A stretch of 64,000 nucleotides of DNA from Paenibacillus sp. LHD-117 (GTDB lineage: Bacteria > Bacillota > Bacilli > Paenibacillales > Paenibacillaceae): the NCBI RefSeq assembly GCF_030929555.1, contig NZ_JAVFVT010000014.1, forward strand, positions 90,350-154,349, given 5' to 3'. The number at the start of each line of letters is the position of its first letter. The stretch's first letter is position 1. Under the pieces are notes generated by a model. That model saw nothing but the letters and a program-made list of their open reading frames with translations. It was not told where the DNA came from and made no database searches. Both the position numbers and the translations under genes were made by a program. This document shows positions 56,230-64,000 of this stretch, piece by piece.

Positions 56230-57276
56230 TTGGGCAACAAGATAACGAGTACGGAAATTGCCCGTCTTGCCGGCGTTTCGCGCAGTACGGTGAGCAGAGT
56301 CGTCAACCGGTATTCGAACGTGCCGGATGAAACGCGGCGGCGCGTCATGGACATGATTGAGCTGCATAACTATTATCCGAATCTGTCGGGTCAGGTGCTG
56401 GCGGGGAAAAGGACGAGGACGATCGGATTGTTCATGGCCGATGCCGGAAGCGTATCGAGCGACAGCATCGCGAACCTGCTCCTCTCCCGCATTATCGAAA
56501 GCGCTTCAGTCAGAGGATACTTTACGCTGACCCACATCGTTAGAGATATGAAGGATCACGATCAGACGCGGGCGGTCAAGGAATGTTTCTGCCAGCGCCG
56601 CATCGATGGCGGCATCTTCATCGGCACGGACAACGACGAGCCGGTTATCGAAGAGCTCATCCGCCAAGGCTACCTAGTCGGAATCGTCGATCAAGCGAGG
56701 CTCGGAAGGGCAGAGCCGAATCGACTCGTCTGCAACTTCGACAACGTCAATGGCGTACGGCTGGCCGTGCGCCACTTGGCCGAGCTTGGCCATACGTCCA
56801 TCGGCGCCATTCACGGCAATCTGCTTCGGAACTCCGGCTCAGAGAAGCGGGACGCGTTCATGATCGCCATGGAAGAGAGTGGCTTGGACGTACGCCCGGA
56901 ATGGATGCTGGACGGCGACTTTAACGAAACTAGCGGCTATGACGCCATGCGGAGGCTGCTGGATTCGGGCACGGAGCTCCCGACGGCGTTGTTCGCGGCG
57001 AACGACAGCGTGGCGTTCGGCGCGATCCGGGCGTTAAGAGAAAAAGGACTGCAAGTGCCGGAGCACATGTCTGTGATCGGTTTCGACGACCATTTGTTAA
57101 GCGCCAAACATCATCCGCCCCTGTCGACGGTACGGATCGATTTTGCGAAAATGATGGATCGATTGACGGATATGCTGATCGGCAGCATTGAGGACGGCGC
57201 GGAACCGACCGAACCATGGATCGCCGAAGCTTCGCTTGTCGTCCGCGGCAGTTGCCGCAGGATGAGCGGGGTTTAA
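56230..57276 (+). CDS. LacI family transcriptional regulator
   Basis: A 348-residue LacI-family repressor. N-terminal helix-turn-helix (STEIARLAGVSRSTVSRVVNRYS, roughly 7-29) and effector domain with GYLVGIVD and FDDHLL blocks. TTG at 56230 follows GAGGGGG. Related palindromes precede both this gene and the operon at 57426, so it likely controls both. Effector probably a sugar or polyol. Confidence 0.88.
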   Translation: MGNKITSTEIARLAGVSRSTVSRVVNRYSNVPDETRRRVMDMIELHNYYPNLSGQVLAGKRTRTIGLFMADAGSVSSDSIANLLLSRIIESASVRGYFTLTHIVRDMKDHDQTRAVKECFCQRRIDGGIFIGTDNDEPVIEELIRQGYLVGIVDQARLGRAEPNRLVCNFDNVNGVRLAVRHLAELGHTSIGAIHGNLLRNSGSEKRDAFMIAMEESGLDVRPEWMLDGDFNETSGYDAMRRLLDSGTELPTALFAANDSVAFGAIRALREKGLQVPEHMSVIGFDDHLLSAKHHPPLSTVRIDFAKMMDRLTDMLIGSIEDGAEPTEPWIAEASLVVRGSCRRMSGV

Positions 57277-57300
57277 TCGAAGGATCGGCGGCCTATTTTT

Positions 57301-57329
57301 TTGACTTCTGATGAACGCGCGTTCAATAG
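57301..57329 (+). promoter_or_regulatory. LacI operator and promoter region before VOC operon
   Basis: TTGACT (57301-57306) is followed by the perfect palindrome TGAACGCGCGTTCA (57312-57325), which fills the space to a weak -10 around CAATAG. Its sequence is nearly that of 56201-56214 (shared form TGAACRCGYGTTYA). Confidence 0.7.
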
Positions 57330-57425
57330 AGGAGGTGAGGCGTAGAAGCAGGTGCGAAGATCGGTTGGTAATGGAGATGCGGCAATCATTTTATTTACTA
57401 TTTCGAATCTAAGGAGCTGTTCGAT

Positions 57426-57881
57426 ATGGACCACAATCTGCTAGGCACGCGCACGATTACCCAGATTGGCTTGCTCGTTCACGATATTGACGCCGTATCA
57501 CGGGCATACGCGGATTTCTTCGGCGTGGAGAAGCCGGATTGGTTCTGGACGGATGCGGCCGACAAAGCAAAAACCGAATATAAAGGAAAACCGTCAGACG
57601 CACGGGCGAAGCTGGCTTTTTTCGACATGGGATCTCTGCAGCTCGAACTCATCGAACCGGATGATCGGCCTAGCACCTGGCGCGATCACTTGAACGAACA
57701 CGGTGAAGGGGTACATCATATCGCTTTGGTCATTGACGGGATGCAAGAGAAAGTGACGCTGATGGAGAAGAACGGCATGAAGCTGGTGCAGAAAGGCGAA
57801 TACACGGGCGGCCGATACGCGTATATGGATACGTTCCATCCGCTTAAGGTGATGCTGGAGCTGCTTGAGAACGATAAATAG
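57426..57881 (+). CDS. VOC family protein
   Basis: A 151-residue vicinal-oxygen-chelate protein, longer than the one at 22232. Metal-site candidates are His near residue 19 (LLVHDI), Glu in LQLELIE, His in GVHHIAL and Glu in VMLELLE. CTAAGGAG precedes the ATG. First gene of the LacI-controlled operon; probably an epimerase, isomerase or dioxygenase-like step. Confidence 0.85.
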   Translation: MDHNLLGTRTITQIGLLVHDIDAVSRAYADFFGVEKPDWFWTDAADKAKTEYKGKPSDARAKLAFFDMGSLQLELIEPDDRPSTWRDHLNEHGEGVHHIALVIDGMQEKVTLMEKNGMKLVQKGEYTGGRYAYMDTFHPLKVMLELLENDK

Positions 57882-57893
57882 GAGACGACCGAC

Positions 57894-58598
57894 ATGAGGA
57901 ATGTACTAATTACGGGCGCGAACAGAGGGCTCGGCTACGAGCTGGCTGCGGAAGCGGCCGCAAGAGGTTATCAAGTGTGGGCAGGCGTGCGGGGACCGGG
58001 TTCGCCGGCCGGGAAGCTGCATGCGCTCGTCGAACGATATGCGGATCTTGTGCATGTGCTGCCGCTGGACGTGACGGACGAGAATTCGGTGAAATACGCG
58101 TTCGAGCAGATGGCCTCGCGCATCGATTCGTTGGATGTCGTGATCAATAGCGCCGCCATTCTGCTGGGCAGGGATCAGAAGCTGGAGGAGCTGGAGCTCG
58201 AGCAAGTAGAGCAATCGTTCCAAACGAATTTGTTCGGTCCCTTGCTCGTGATGAAACATGCCATCCCGCTGCTTGGCAAGGGGCATGATCAGGCGATCAT
58301 CAACATTAGCTCCGAGGCAGGCAGCATGGCGGGCGCCTATGGCGGCGATTATTCCTACGCGATATCCAAGAGCGCGCTCAACATGTTCACCGCGCAGCTT
58401 CGTTCGCAATACGCCCCGCTCGGTTACGCCGTTTATGCGGTTCATCCGGGCTGGATTCGGACGGACATGGGCGGCGAGGCGGCTCCGGGGGATGCTTCGG
58501 AATCGGCGGCAGGCATTATGGATCTGGTCGATCGGAAGCGCGGAGATCTCGAAGGCGCTTTCTTCGTGGATCATAAAGGCGAACCTATGAAGCTGTGA
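57894..58598 (+). CDS. short-chain dehydrogenase/reductase
   Basis: A 234-residue SDR. Cofactor motif GANRGLG at residues 7-13, NSA in the NNAG position (INSAAILL), catalytic YAISK (Tyr, Lys) with Ser upstream in INISSEAG. Uses NAD(P)H on an unknown carbonyl or alcohol. Twelve bases after the VOC gene; AGGAGA upstream of the ATG. Confidence 0.88.
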   Translation: MRNVLITGANRGLGYELAAEAAARGYQVWAGVRGPGSPAGKLHALVERYADLVHVLPLDVTDENSVKYAFEQMASRIDSLDVVINSAAILLGRDQKLEELELEQVEQSFQTNLFGPLLVMKHAIPLLGKGHDQAIINISSEAGSMAGAYGGDYSYAISKSALNMFTAQLRSQYAPLGYAVYAVHPGWIRTDMGGEAAPGDASESAAGIMDLVDRKRGDLEGAFFVDHKGEPMKL

Positions 58599-58646
58599 AG
58601 TTTGCCGAATGGGCAAGTGGCGAAGTCGCATGTAGGAGGAGAAACA

Positions 58647-59300
58647 ATGGGCAAAACGATAGCGGCTTACGTCGGCGACTATTATCATCCTTCGGCTCCG
58701 ATCCGGTCGGCGTTAGAAAGGGCGCTCGAATCGGAACTGGCGGATGGAGCGGTTGGCATCCGATTCGCTGAGGACGCGGAGACGTTCGTTGCCATGCTCG
58801 CGGATAAGCCGGATGCCGCCATTTTGTTCGCGGAGAACCGGATTGATCCGATACGCGAGCCCGAGCAAACGTGGATGAAGGACGCGCATGCCGCGTCGGT
58901 CACGGGTTATGTCGAGGAAGGCGGAGGCTGGCTCGCATGGCACTCAGGTTTGGCGTCGTATCCGCCGGAAGGCGAATACGTAAGGATGCTTCGGGGTTAT
59001 TTCCTCTCCCATCCCACCGATCATGCCGTCGTCCGTTACGACTACGCGGAGAGCACGAACGGGATCTCCGGCTTCGAACTGCTTGACGAACATTATTTCG
59101 TCCGTTGCGAAGTGCCGGATACAGAGGTTTTCCTACGTTCGGCGTCGGTCGACGGGGAGTCCATCGCGGGCTGGAGGCATGCGTTTGGCGAAGGACGGGT
59201 GTGCTGCCTGACGCCGGCGCACCGGGAGGATGGGCTTTGCCATGGCTCCGTGCTGTTGGCTTTAAGAGAAGCCGTGCGGTGGACCGCGAGGCTTTCGTAA
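58647..59300 (+). CDS. ThuA domain protein
   Basis: A 217-residue ThuA-like protein, a class I glutamine-amidotransferase-like fold (EGGGWLAWHSGLASYP near the centre, SHPTDHAVV later). ThuA relatives occur in trehalose and other sugar catabolism and in many Gfo/Idh operons, with no settled enzyme activity. ATG at 58647 follows AGGAGGAG. Confidence 0.8.
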   Translation: MGKTIAAYVGDYYHPSAPIRSALERALESELADGAVGIRFAEDAETFVAMLADKPDAAILFAENRIDPIREPEQTWMKDAHAASVTGYVEEGGGWLAWHSGLASYPPEGEYVRMLRGYFLSHPTDHAVVRYDYAESTNGISGFELLDEHYFVRCEVPDTEVFLRSASVDGESIAGWRHAFGEGRVCCLTPAHREDGLCHGSVLLALREAVRWTARLS

Positions 59301-59341
59301 GAGCTGCATGCCATTATCTATTAAACGGGAGGTACATATTC

Positions 59342-60295
59342 GTGGAATACAGAAAATTAGGACGTACGGGACTTAAGGTGAGCGAAATCAGCCTCGGTAG
59401 CTGGCTGACATACGGCAATTCGGTGGATGACGGCACGGCGGCGCGTACGATCGAGCAGGCGTACGATTTGGGCATTAACTTCTTCGATACGGCGAACGTG
59501 TATATGCGGGGGGCGGCAGAAGAGGTGGTCGGCAAAGCGCTGAAGGCTTATCCGCGGGAATCCTACGTGCTCGCGACCAAAGTGTTCTGGCCGATGGGCG
59601 AGGGGCCGAACGGCCGCGGGTTGTCGCGGAAACATGTGCTGGAGCAGGCGAATGCCAGCTTGAAGAGACTTGGGCTGGACTACGTCGACATCTACTATTG
59701 CCACCGGTACGATCCGGAGACGCCGGTAGACGAGACGCTGCGCACGATTGAGGATCTTGTCCGTTCAGGCAAGGTGCTTTACGTCGGCGTCAGCGAATGG
59801 ACCGCGGCGCAAATCCAGGAGGGATTGGGCGTCGCCGACAAGTATCTCCTGGACCGAATCGTGGTGAACCAGCCGCAATATCATATGTTCAACCGTCATA
59901 TCGAGAAGGAAATCATTCCGCTCAGCGAACGCAGCGGCATCAGCCAAGTCGTCTTCTCGCCGCTGGCGCAAGGCGTCCTGACGGGCAAATATCGTCGCGG
60001 AGAAGGCGGCACCCCGGCCGGAAGCCGCGCACTGGATTCCACTTCGAACATGTGGATCGGCGGCTACTTGAACGACTGGCATCTGTCCCGCGTGGAGCAG
60101 CTGACCGAGCTGGCCGGAGAACTCGACATTTCGACGGCCCAACTCGCCATCGCATGGATTCTTCGCCAGAACAACGTCGCCAGCGCACTGGTCGGCGCCA
60201 GCCGCCCGGATCAGATCGTGGAGAATAGCAAAGCAAGCGGCATCAAGCTGTCCGAGGAAACGATAGCGCGCGTTGAAGATATTTTGGCGGACTAA
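59342..60295 (+). CDS. aldo/keto reductase
   Basis: A 317-residue AKR of the YghZ/Kv-beta-like group, starting YRKLGRTGLKVSEISLG. Catalytic tetrad Asp and Tyr (FFDTANVYMRG), Lys (TKVFW) and His (YYCHRYD). NADPH reduction of an aldehyde is expected. GTG at 59342 follows GGGAGG by nine bases; a longer open frame upstream runs through the ThuA gene. Last gene of the operon. Confidence 0.9.
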   Translation: MEYRKLGRTGLKVSEISLGSWLTYGNSVDDGTAARTIEQAYDLGINFFDTANVYMRGAAEEVVGKALKAYPRESYVLATKVFWPMGEGPNGRGLSRKHVLEQANASLKRLGLDYVDIYYCHRYDPETPVDETLRTIEDLVRSGKVLYVGVSEWTAAQIQEGLGVADKYLLDRIVVNQPQYHMFNRHIEKEIIPLSERSGISQVVFSPLAQGVLTGKYRRGEGGTPAGSRALDSTSNMWIGGYLNDWHLSRVEQLTELAGELDISTAQLAIAWILRQNNVASALVGASRPDQIVENSKASGIKLSEETIARVEDILAD

Positions 60296-60337
60296 CTGCA
60301 AGTATGCATCTAGCAATCAGGTAAGTTGAGTTCATAA

Positions 60338-60372
60338 GAAACAGCCTGGGACTTCAATCCCGGGCTGTTTCT
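60338..60372 (+). terminator. hairpin after aldo/keto reductase
   Basis: AGAAACAGCC (60338-60347) pairs with GGCTGTTTCT (60363-60372), the inner stem adding TGGGA/TCCCG. Confidence 0.75.
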
Positions 60373-60466
60373 CGATTGAGATCATTTTGCCGTAAACATC
60401 GAATGGATTGGCAACCCCTTCCTCTGATACAATATGACAGTAATACTCAATCAAAGGAGGGGCGCC

Positions 60467-61507
60467 ATGACATTCGGTGCTCGCATGCTCAAGACCGGAA
60501 TCGCGGTCACGCTGGCCTTGTACGTTAGTACATGGCTCAATTTTTCCCCGCCGGTCATTGCCGCGGTGGCGGCCATTTTCGCGCTTCAGCCATCGATATA
60601 CCGATCCTGGCGACATTTTCTAGAACAGGTGCAGGCCAATACGCTCGGCGCCGTCATTGCGCTGCTCGCCGGAACCTACTTCTCGAACGAGCCCATCGCC
60701 ATCGGCGTCGTCTGTATTCTGGTCATCATGCTCTGCATGAAGATCGGGATGAGCGATTCTATCGCCTTGACGCTGGTTACGGTCGTGGCCGTGATGGAGG
60801 CTTCCGGACAGTGGGAATTTGCGTTAAACCGTTTCTTGCTCAGCATGATCGGCATCTTATCGGCGTTTTTGCTTAATATTGCATTCATGCCGCCGGATCC
60901 GAAGGAGCAATTCAACAAACATATCCATGCGGTATTCAACCAGCTTTCCTTGCTGCTTCGCACCGCCATATCCGACGAGATCAAGGAGAAGGTATTTCGG
61001 GAACAGAAACAGGAGCTGGAGGATGGGCTGCGATCCTTGTCCGATAAGTACAAGCTTCTGGAAGAGGAACTGAAGAAGCCGAAGCGAGCGAAATACCGAC
61101 ATACGCGTCAGGTCGTCGTGTACAAGCAGCTGCTGCACAACCTGCAGAAGGGTTATGAAGTGCTGGAAGCCGTGCAGGAGCACTACTTCCAATCGGGCCG
61201 GACGCCGGACGTCAATAAGAGCTTCGACCGGCATTTGGAGAAGCTGATCAAGTTCAACGAGCATGTCCTGCTTAAATTCGAAGAGAAGGTTAAGCCGGGC
61301 AGTTGGAAATCCGAGTCGATCGAGGAATCGAACGATGCGTTCATGAAACATGCGAGAAACGACTTTAACGAAGACATAGACGGTTCGCTTCGGCTCTTTA
61401 TCGTCGCCGCGGCGATTTACGATTATGGCCATCAGACGGTTCGATCGAATCGTCTCGTTGAGCGCACGGAGGCGGAAGACCAAGAGTCGGCAGTATCGGC
61501 GGGCTAA
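60467..61507 (+). CDS. aromatic acid exporter family membrane protein (YqjA-like)
   Basis: A 346-residue FUSC/ArAE-type protein. About four to five N-terminal helices (MTFGARMLKTGIAVTLALY start, IPISHF-like tail absent), then a long cytosolic alpha-helical domain (about 160-346). Resembles Bacillus YqjA/DUF939 proteins. Export of aromatic acids is proposed for relatives; not shown here. ATG at 60467 follows AAAGGAGGGG. Confidence 0.78.
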   Translation: MTFGARMLKTGIAVTLALYVSTWLNFSPPVIAAVAAIFALQPSIYRSWRHFLEQVQANTLGAVIALLAGTYFSNEPIAIGVVCILVIMLCMKIGMSDSIALTLVTVVAVMEASGQWEFALNRFLLSMIGILSAFLLNIAFMPPDPKEQFNKHIHAVFNQLSLLLRTAISDEIKEKVFREQKQELEDGLRSLSDKYKLLEEELKKPKRAKYRHTRQVVVYKQLLHNLQKGYEVLEAVQEHYFQSGRTPDVNKSFDRHLEKLIKFNEHVLLKFEEKVKPGSWKSESIEESNDAFMKHARNDFNEDIDGSLRLFIVAAAIYDYGHQTVRSNRLVERTEAEDQESAVSAG

Positions 61508-61520
61508 GGAAGGTGGGCGT

Positions 61521-61916
61521 ATGAAGCGTAACGTTTTTGTTTTATTCATTGTCATAGGAATCATGGCTTCGTTGGTTTCGGGTTGTAAAGGTCCAACAGA
61601 AGAAGAAGTGATGAAGGAATTGAAACCAGCAGAGACAGAGCGATTCGCCGTTCATTTGTTTTATAGAAACAATCTTCCTCAAAGCGAAACAACGGAATTG
61701 AACATCTTCCATAACTCGAATCCCGATATTACGAAAGCCATCGTGAAAATTCAATTCTGGGATCAAGAACAAGAACGTAACATCCAGTGGGCAGAAGCGA
61801 TCGGGGTTAAGCAATTTCCGATGTACGTGATCATTGACGCCAACGGGATCGTATTGGAAACGCCATTTTTGAGCCAGGTCAAGGAGTTTTTAGGGGAAGA
61901 ATTATTGAAAAAATAA
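61521..61916 (+). CDS. small thioredoxin-like lipoprotein without CXXC
   Basis: A 131-residue lipoprotein: lipobox LVSGC (Cys22). The rest ends in the thioredoxin-fold-like IGVKQFPMYVIIDANGIVLE, with a cis-Pro-like position, but no CXXC is present. It may bind or scaffold rather than act as a redox enzyme. AAGGTGGG precedes the ATG at 61521. Confidence 0.7.
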   Translation: MKRNVFVLFIVIGIMASLVSGCKGPTEEEVMKELKPAETERFAVHLFYRNNLPQSETTELNIFHNSNPDITKAIVKIQFWDQEQERNIQWAEAIGVKQFPMYVIIDANGIVLETPFLSQVKEFLGEELLKK

Positions 61917-61934
61917 ATGCGGGGGTAACAAGCC

Positions 61935-62237
61935 ATGTACGAACACCTTGTCTTTTTTAAGTTTCATACGAATGTTGCGTCAGCCAAACAACAGGAGTTG
62001 CTGGATCAATTACTTGGATTTCGAGATCAGATCCCCGGTATTGTCGATATAAGCGCCGGCCTCAATGTAACGGAAGAAACGGATAATGTGCACGGCTATA
62101 CGCTCGGTTTGCGGGTTACATTCGATAACCTCGAATCCCTTCGCGCCTATGGGCCGCATCCCGTCCATCAAGAATTCGTCAAATCACTTGACGGTCTGCT
62201 CGACAACGTGATCGTCGTCGATTACCCGAAGGTTTAG
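61935..62237 (+). CDS. Dabb family protein
   Basis: A 100-residue protein with the stress-responsive alpha/beta-barrel (Dabb) pattern: EHLVFFKF, then LLDQLLGFRDQIPGIVD, and HPVHQEFVKSLDGLLDNVIVVDY. Dabb dimers sometimes bind small hydrophobic molecules; no role is fixed. GGGGGT precedes the ATG, 18 bp after the lipoprotein gene. Confidence 0.88.
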   Translation: MYEHLVFFKFHTNVASAKQQELLDQLLGFRDQIPGIVDISAGLNVTEETDNVHGYTLGLRVTFDNLESLRAYGPHPVHQEFVKSLDGLLDNVIVVDYPKV

Positions 62238-62281
62238 TTCGCGTTCGATCAATTAGATTCATTGAGAGGAGTCTTTATTCG

Positions 62282-62713
62282 ATGAGAATGGGTTCGCTTC
62301 GCGTTCAAGATGCTTCTGGCTGGACCATATTCGTTTTTGGGGTGCTGGCTTTTATACTCGGACTAGCGGGCTTGATCTTTCCGGAATTTCTTTTGACACT
62401 CCTCGGTTTCACCGTAGTCGATTCCGCTGCTCGCGCCGAAGGCGACTACACCCTTGTATTTATGCTGGCTTCATCCATGGCTTCCCTTAATATGGGGGCG
62501 TATTATATGCTGTCCGCATTAAAAAACGTTAAAACCTTCTACTACTGGACGGTCCCATTCAGATTGCTCACATGCACGGTCTTCACGATTGCGTCGCTCA
62601 GTCATCTTGCACCTATGCGCTTCATCGGAGTGGGGGCGTGGGAGGGCGTCGGGGCTATGGCAACGGGAATCGCCTTGTACATGGAATCGCGCAGGCAGCG
62701 GAAAGGGAGATAA
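62282..62713 (+). CDS. small integral membrane protein
   Basis: A 143-residue protein with about four hydrophobic helices (IFVFGVLAFILGLAGLIFP at the start). No family recognised. GAGAGGAG precedes the ATG. It lies between Dabb and SRPBCC genes and may share their transcript. Confidence 0.75.
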   Translation: MRMGSLRVQDASGWTIFVFGVLAFILGLAGLIFPEFLLTLLGFTVVDSAARAEGDYTLVFMLASSMASLNMGAYYMLSALKNVKTFYYWTVPFRLLTCTVFTIASLSHLAPMRFIGVGAWEGVGAMATGIALYMESRRQRKGR

Positions 62714-62720
62714 ACAGGGT

Positions 62721-63167
62721 ATGAAGAACATTACCTTCCAAAATCGTATTTCCATTCAAGCGCCAGCTTCGGATATCTACGGCTACTTGTTGGATCCGGG
62801 TAATCTCCCCCGACTGCATCCGCTCATTATTGGCGTCAAGCCTCTTCGAAGCGAGGGTTCGGCGAGTACCCGGGTCGAAATTCAAGACAAGATCATGCTA
62901 TTCGGACGGATCCCTTTCTACAAAAAGTACGAAGCTTCGTTCACTTCGATCGAGGAGAATCGTCAGCTGTTATTGGAGACGTTCACTTCGCCCGGCATTC
63001 ACATTAGAAATACGATTATCCTATCCGAAGAGACCAATGAGACACGGGTCGAAGAAAGAGTTCATATCGCAGTTCCCGCGTTGTTTGCGAGTTTCGTGTT
63101 GAAGCAAATCCAATTTTCGCATGTTGAAATGCTAAAGTCGCTCAAAAGAATTTTAGAATCGGCGTAA
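62721..63167 (+). CDS. SRPBCC family protein
   Basis: A 148-residue START/SRPBCC-like protein: SIQAPASDIYGYLLDPGNL at the N-terminus, then alternating strands and a C-terminal helix (VEMLKSLKRILES). These bind a hydrophobic ligand in a helix-grip fold. ATG at 62721 lies just after the preceding gene's stop. Confidence 0.82.
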   Translation: MKNITFQNRISIQAPASDIYGYLLDPGNLPRLHPLIIGVKPLRSEGSASTRVEIQDKIMLFGRIPFYKKYEASFTSIEENRQLLLETFTSPGIHIRNTIILSEETNETRVEERVHIAVPALFASFVLKQIQFSHVEMLKSLKRILESA

Positions 63168-63324
63168 ATTCTACTTGGCATTAAGGTGAACCGCCGCTGG
63201 TGCGATATTATGGATTTTCACCATAATCGAACCACTTAGTAACACGCTTTACTTTGGACAAGCCTAAATAATTATACCGAATTTTCACTTCTTGAAGGGG
63301 CTCTTTGTCGTAACGAACGACGAC

Positions 63325-63747
63325 TCAATAATATATTGGCGTGGGCTTCTTCAAGTTTACTTTACCTGAAAGAATCGCCTGAATCTCTTGGGCAGATAAT
63401 TGAGGTTGTATAGATGCGTCTTGCAAATCCATTAGTTTGGTCGCAGGGTCTGTCTGATCACCAAAAAATTGCACAAGGCGGCCGGAATAAGAAATGCCAA
63501 GTTGGATGTAATCCGGTATCTTCTCTCCATTGACAGTTACGCTTTGAATGTCGATATCCGATTTGCTCTTATTGAAAACCTCAATAGTATAAACCTTATA
63601 ATTGTCGACAGGGTCTGTATATACGGTCAAACCGTTGTCAATGAACGGATCGGAGCGCTGATACCAAATGATAGCTGCAATCACAGTGAAAATGAATAAA
63701 GCTCCGACTATCGGAACAAGCCATGGAATATCTCTAAGTCTTTTCAA
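63325..63747 (-). CDS. hypothetical single-pass membrane protein
   Basis: A 140-residue protein with one N-terminal helix (roughly residues 8-28) and an exposed domain predicted outside (KVYTIEVFNKSKSDIDIQSV). TTG at 63747 is chosen because GGAGG is seven bases upstream; another TTG at 63753 is too close. No family recognised. Confidence 0.65.
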   Translation of the reverse strand: MKRLRDIPWLVPIVGALFIFTVIAAIIWYQRSDPFIDNGLTVYTDPVDNYKVYTIEVFNKSKSDIDIQSVTVNGEKIPDYIQLGISYSGRLVQFFGDQTDPATKLMDLQDASIQPQLSAQEIQAILSGKVNLKKPTPIYY

Positions 63748-63936
63748 TGGCAACCCTCCTGCAAAGTTATCTCAACATGACTTATGCAGTTCATTCCAAG
63801 TGATGGAAACCGATTAATAGTCATAGAAATGTAAGCTATAAAACGGAAAACCCCTTGACTTTTGGAAATCACCCCAATAATTCGCGAAGAATACCTTTTC
63901 TAACGGGTATATCTTTCGAGATAATAGGTGATTTTG

Positions 63937-64000
63937 GTGAAACAAACCCTTGAAAATCCACGATTTCGTAAGCTTTCACAAGGCGAATGCGCAGGAGCGC
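63937..64000 (+). CDS. start of a gene running off the right edge
   Basis: GTG at 63937 after AGGTGAT gives at least 21 residues (KQTLENPRFRKLSQGECAGA). Too short to identify. Confidence 0.4.
   Translation, partial: MKQTLENPRFRKLSQGECAGA

Noticed and set aside
59105..59341. Longer N-terminus for the aldo/keto reductase
   Set aside because: It runs through the ThuA gene in another frame; the GTG at 59342 has a ribosome site and matches the family start.

Overview
The window looks like ordinary chromosome from a moderately GC-rich, low-GC-phylum Firmicute, most likely Paenibacillaceae (Paenibacillus/Cohnella type). Strong AGGAGG-type ribosome binding sites, frequent TTG/GTG starts, a T-box ilv operon, an infC gene starting with ATT, a sigI-rsgI pair and several Fur/PerR/Zur-type 7-1-7 operators support this. 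No rRNA, tRNA, CRISPR array, insertion sequence, prophage or replication origin was recognised. All assignments come from reading the sequence and translations; no database search was run.

1-6.7 kb: a LacI-type regulator divergent from a five-gene sugar operon (lipoprotein binding protein, two permeases, a GH130-type phosphorylase and a DUF1861-type propeller), probably for uptake and phosphorolysis of mannose-containing oligosaccharides. Repeated operator palindromes lie between regulator and operon. 6.8-10.7 kb: sulfate/thiosulfate ABC operon (cysT-cysW-cysA-sbp) behind a dyad like a CymR/Rrf2 operator. 10.9-15.2 kb: fur with a PerR-type box, a small CWC protein and a HAD phosphatase, a CtpB-like S41 protease, a Fur-box-controlled DUF1450 protein, and ferritin.

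15.2-29.1 kb: housekeeping and envelope genes: GNAT, GT-C membrane protein, S1C protease, B12/radical-SAM protein, manA, VOC protein, mnmM-ytqA (tRNA wobble modification pair), trmB, PAP2 phosphatase, and two glycosyltransferases. 29.1-30.7 kb: infC-rpmI-rplT with an attenuating leader. 30.9-39.9 kb: a Gly/Tyr-rich surface-like protein, a GNAT, then T-box-ilvB-ilvN-ilvC-leuA. leuB lies separately, beyond two opposite-strand membrane genes.

39.9-51.4 kb: peroxiredoxin with a PerR-type box, sigI-rsgI, a soluble histidine kinase with an RsbU-like N-terminus, leucyl aminopeptidase, and sucA-sucB (2-oxoglutarate dehydrogenase). 51.5-60.3 kb: an AraC regulator divergent from two Gfo/Idh/MocA dehydrogenases; a Zur-box-controlled COG0523 GTPase; a LacI regulator followed by a four-gene operon (VOC, SDR, ThuA, aldo/keto reductase), both preceded by the same palindrome. 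60.4-64 kb: an aromatic acid exporter-like protein and small lipoprotein, Dabb, membrane and SRPBCC proteins.

The window is rich in readable regulation: paired metal and peroxide operators (Fur, PerR, Zur), two LacI operator families, a T-box, an L20-type attenuator and a candidate sigma-I autoregulatory promoter. The least explained items are the DUF1450 iron-responsive protein, the two-Zur-box/terminator leader, the long acidic RsgI tail, the structured leader before the GT2 gene, and the GH130-DUF1861 pair.
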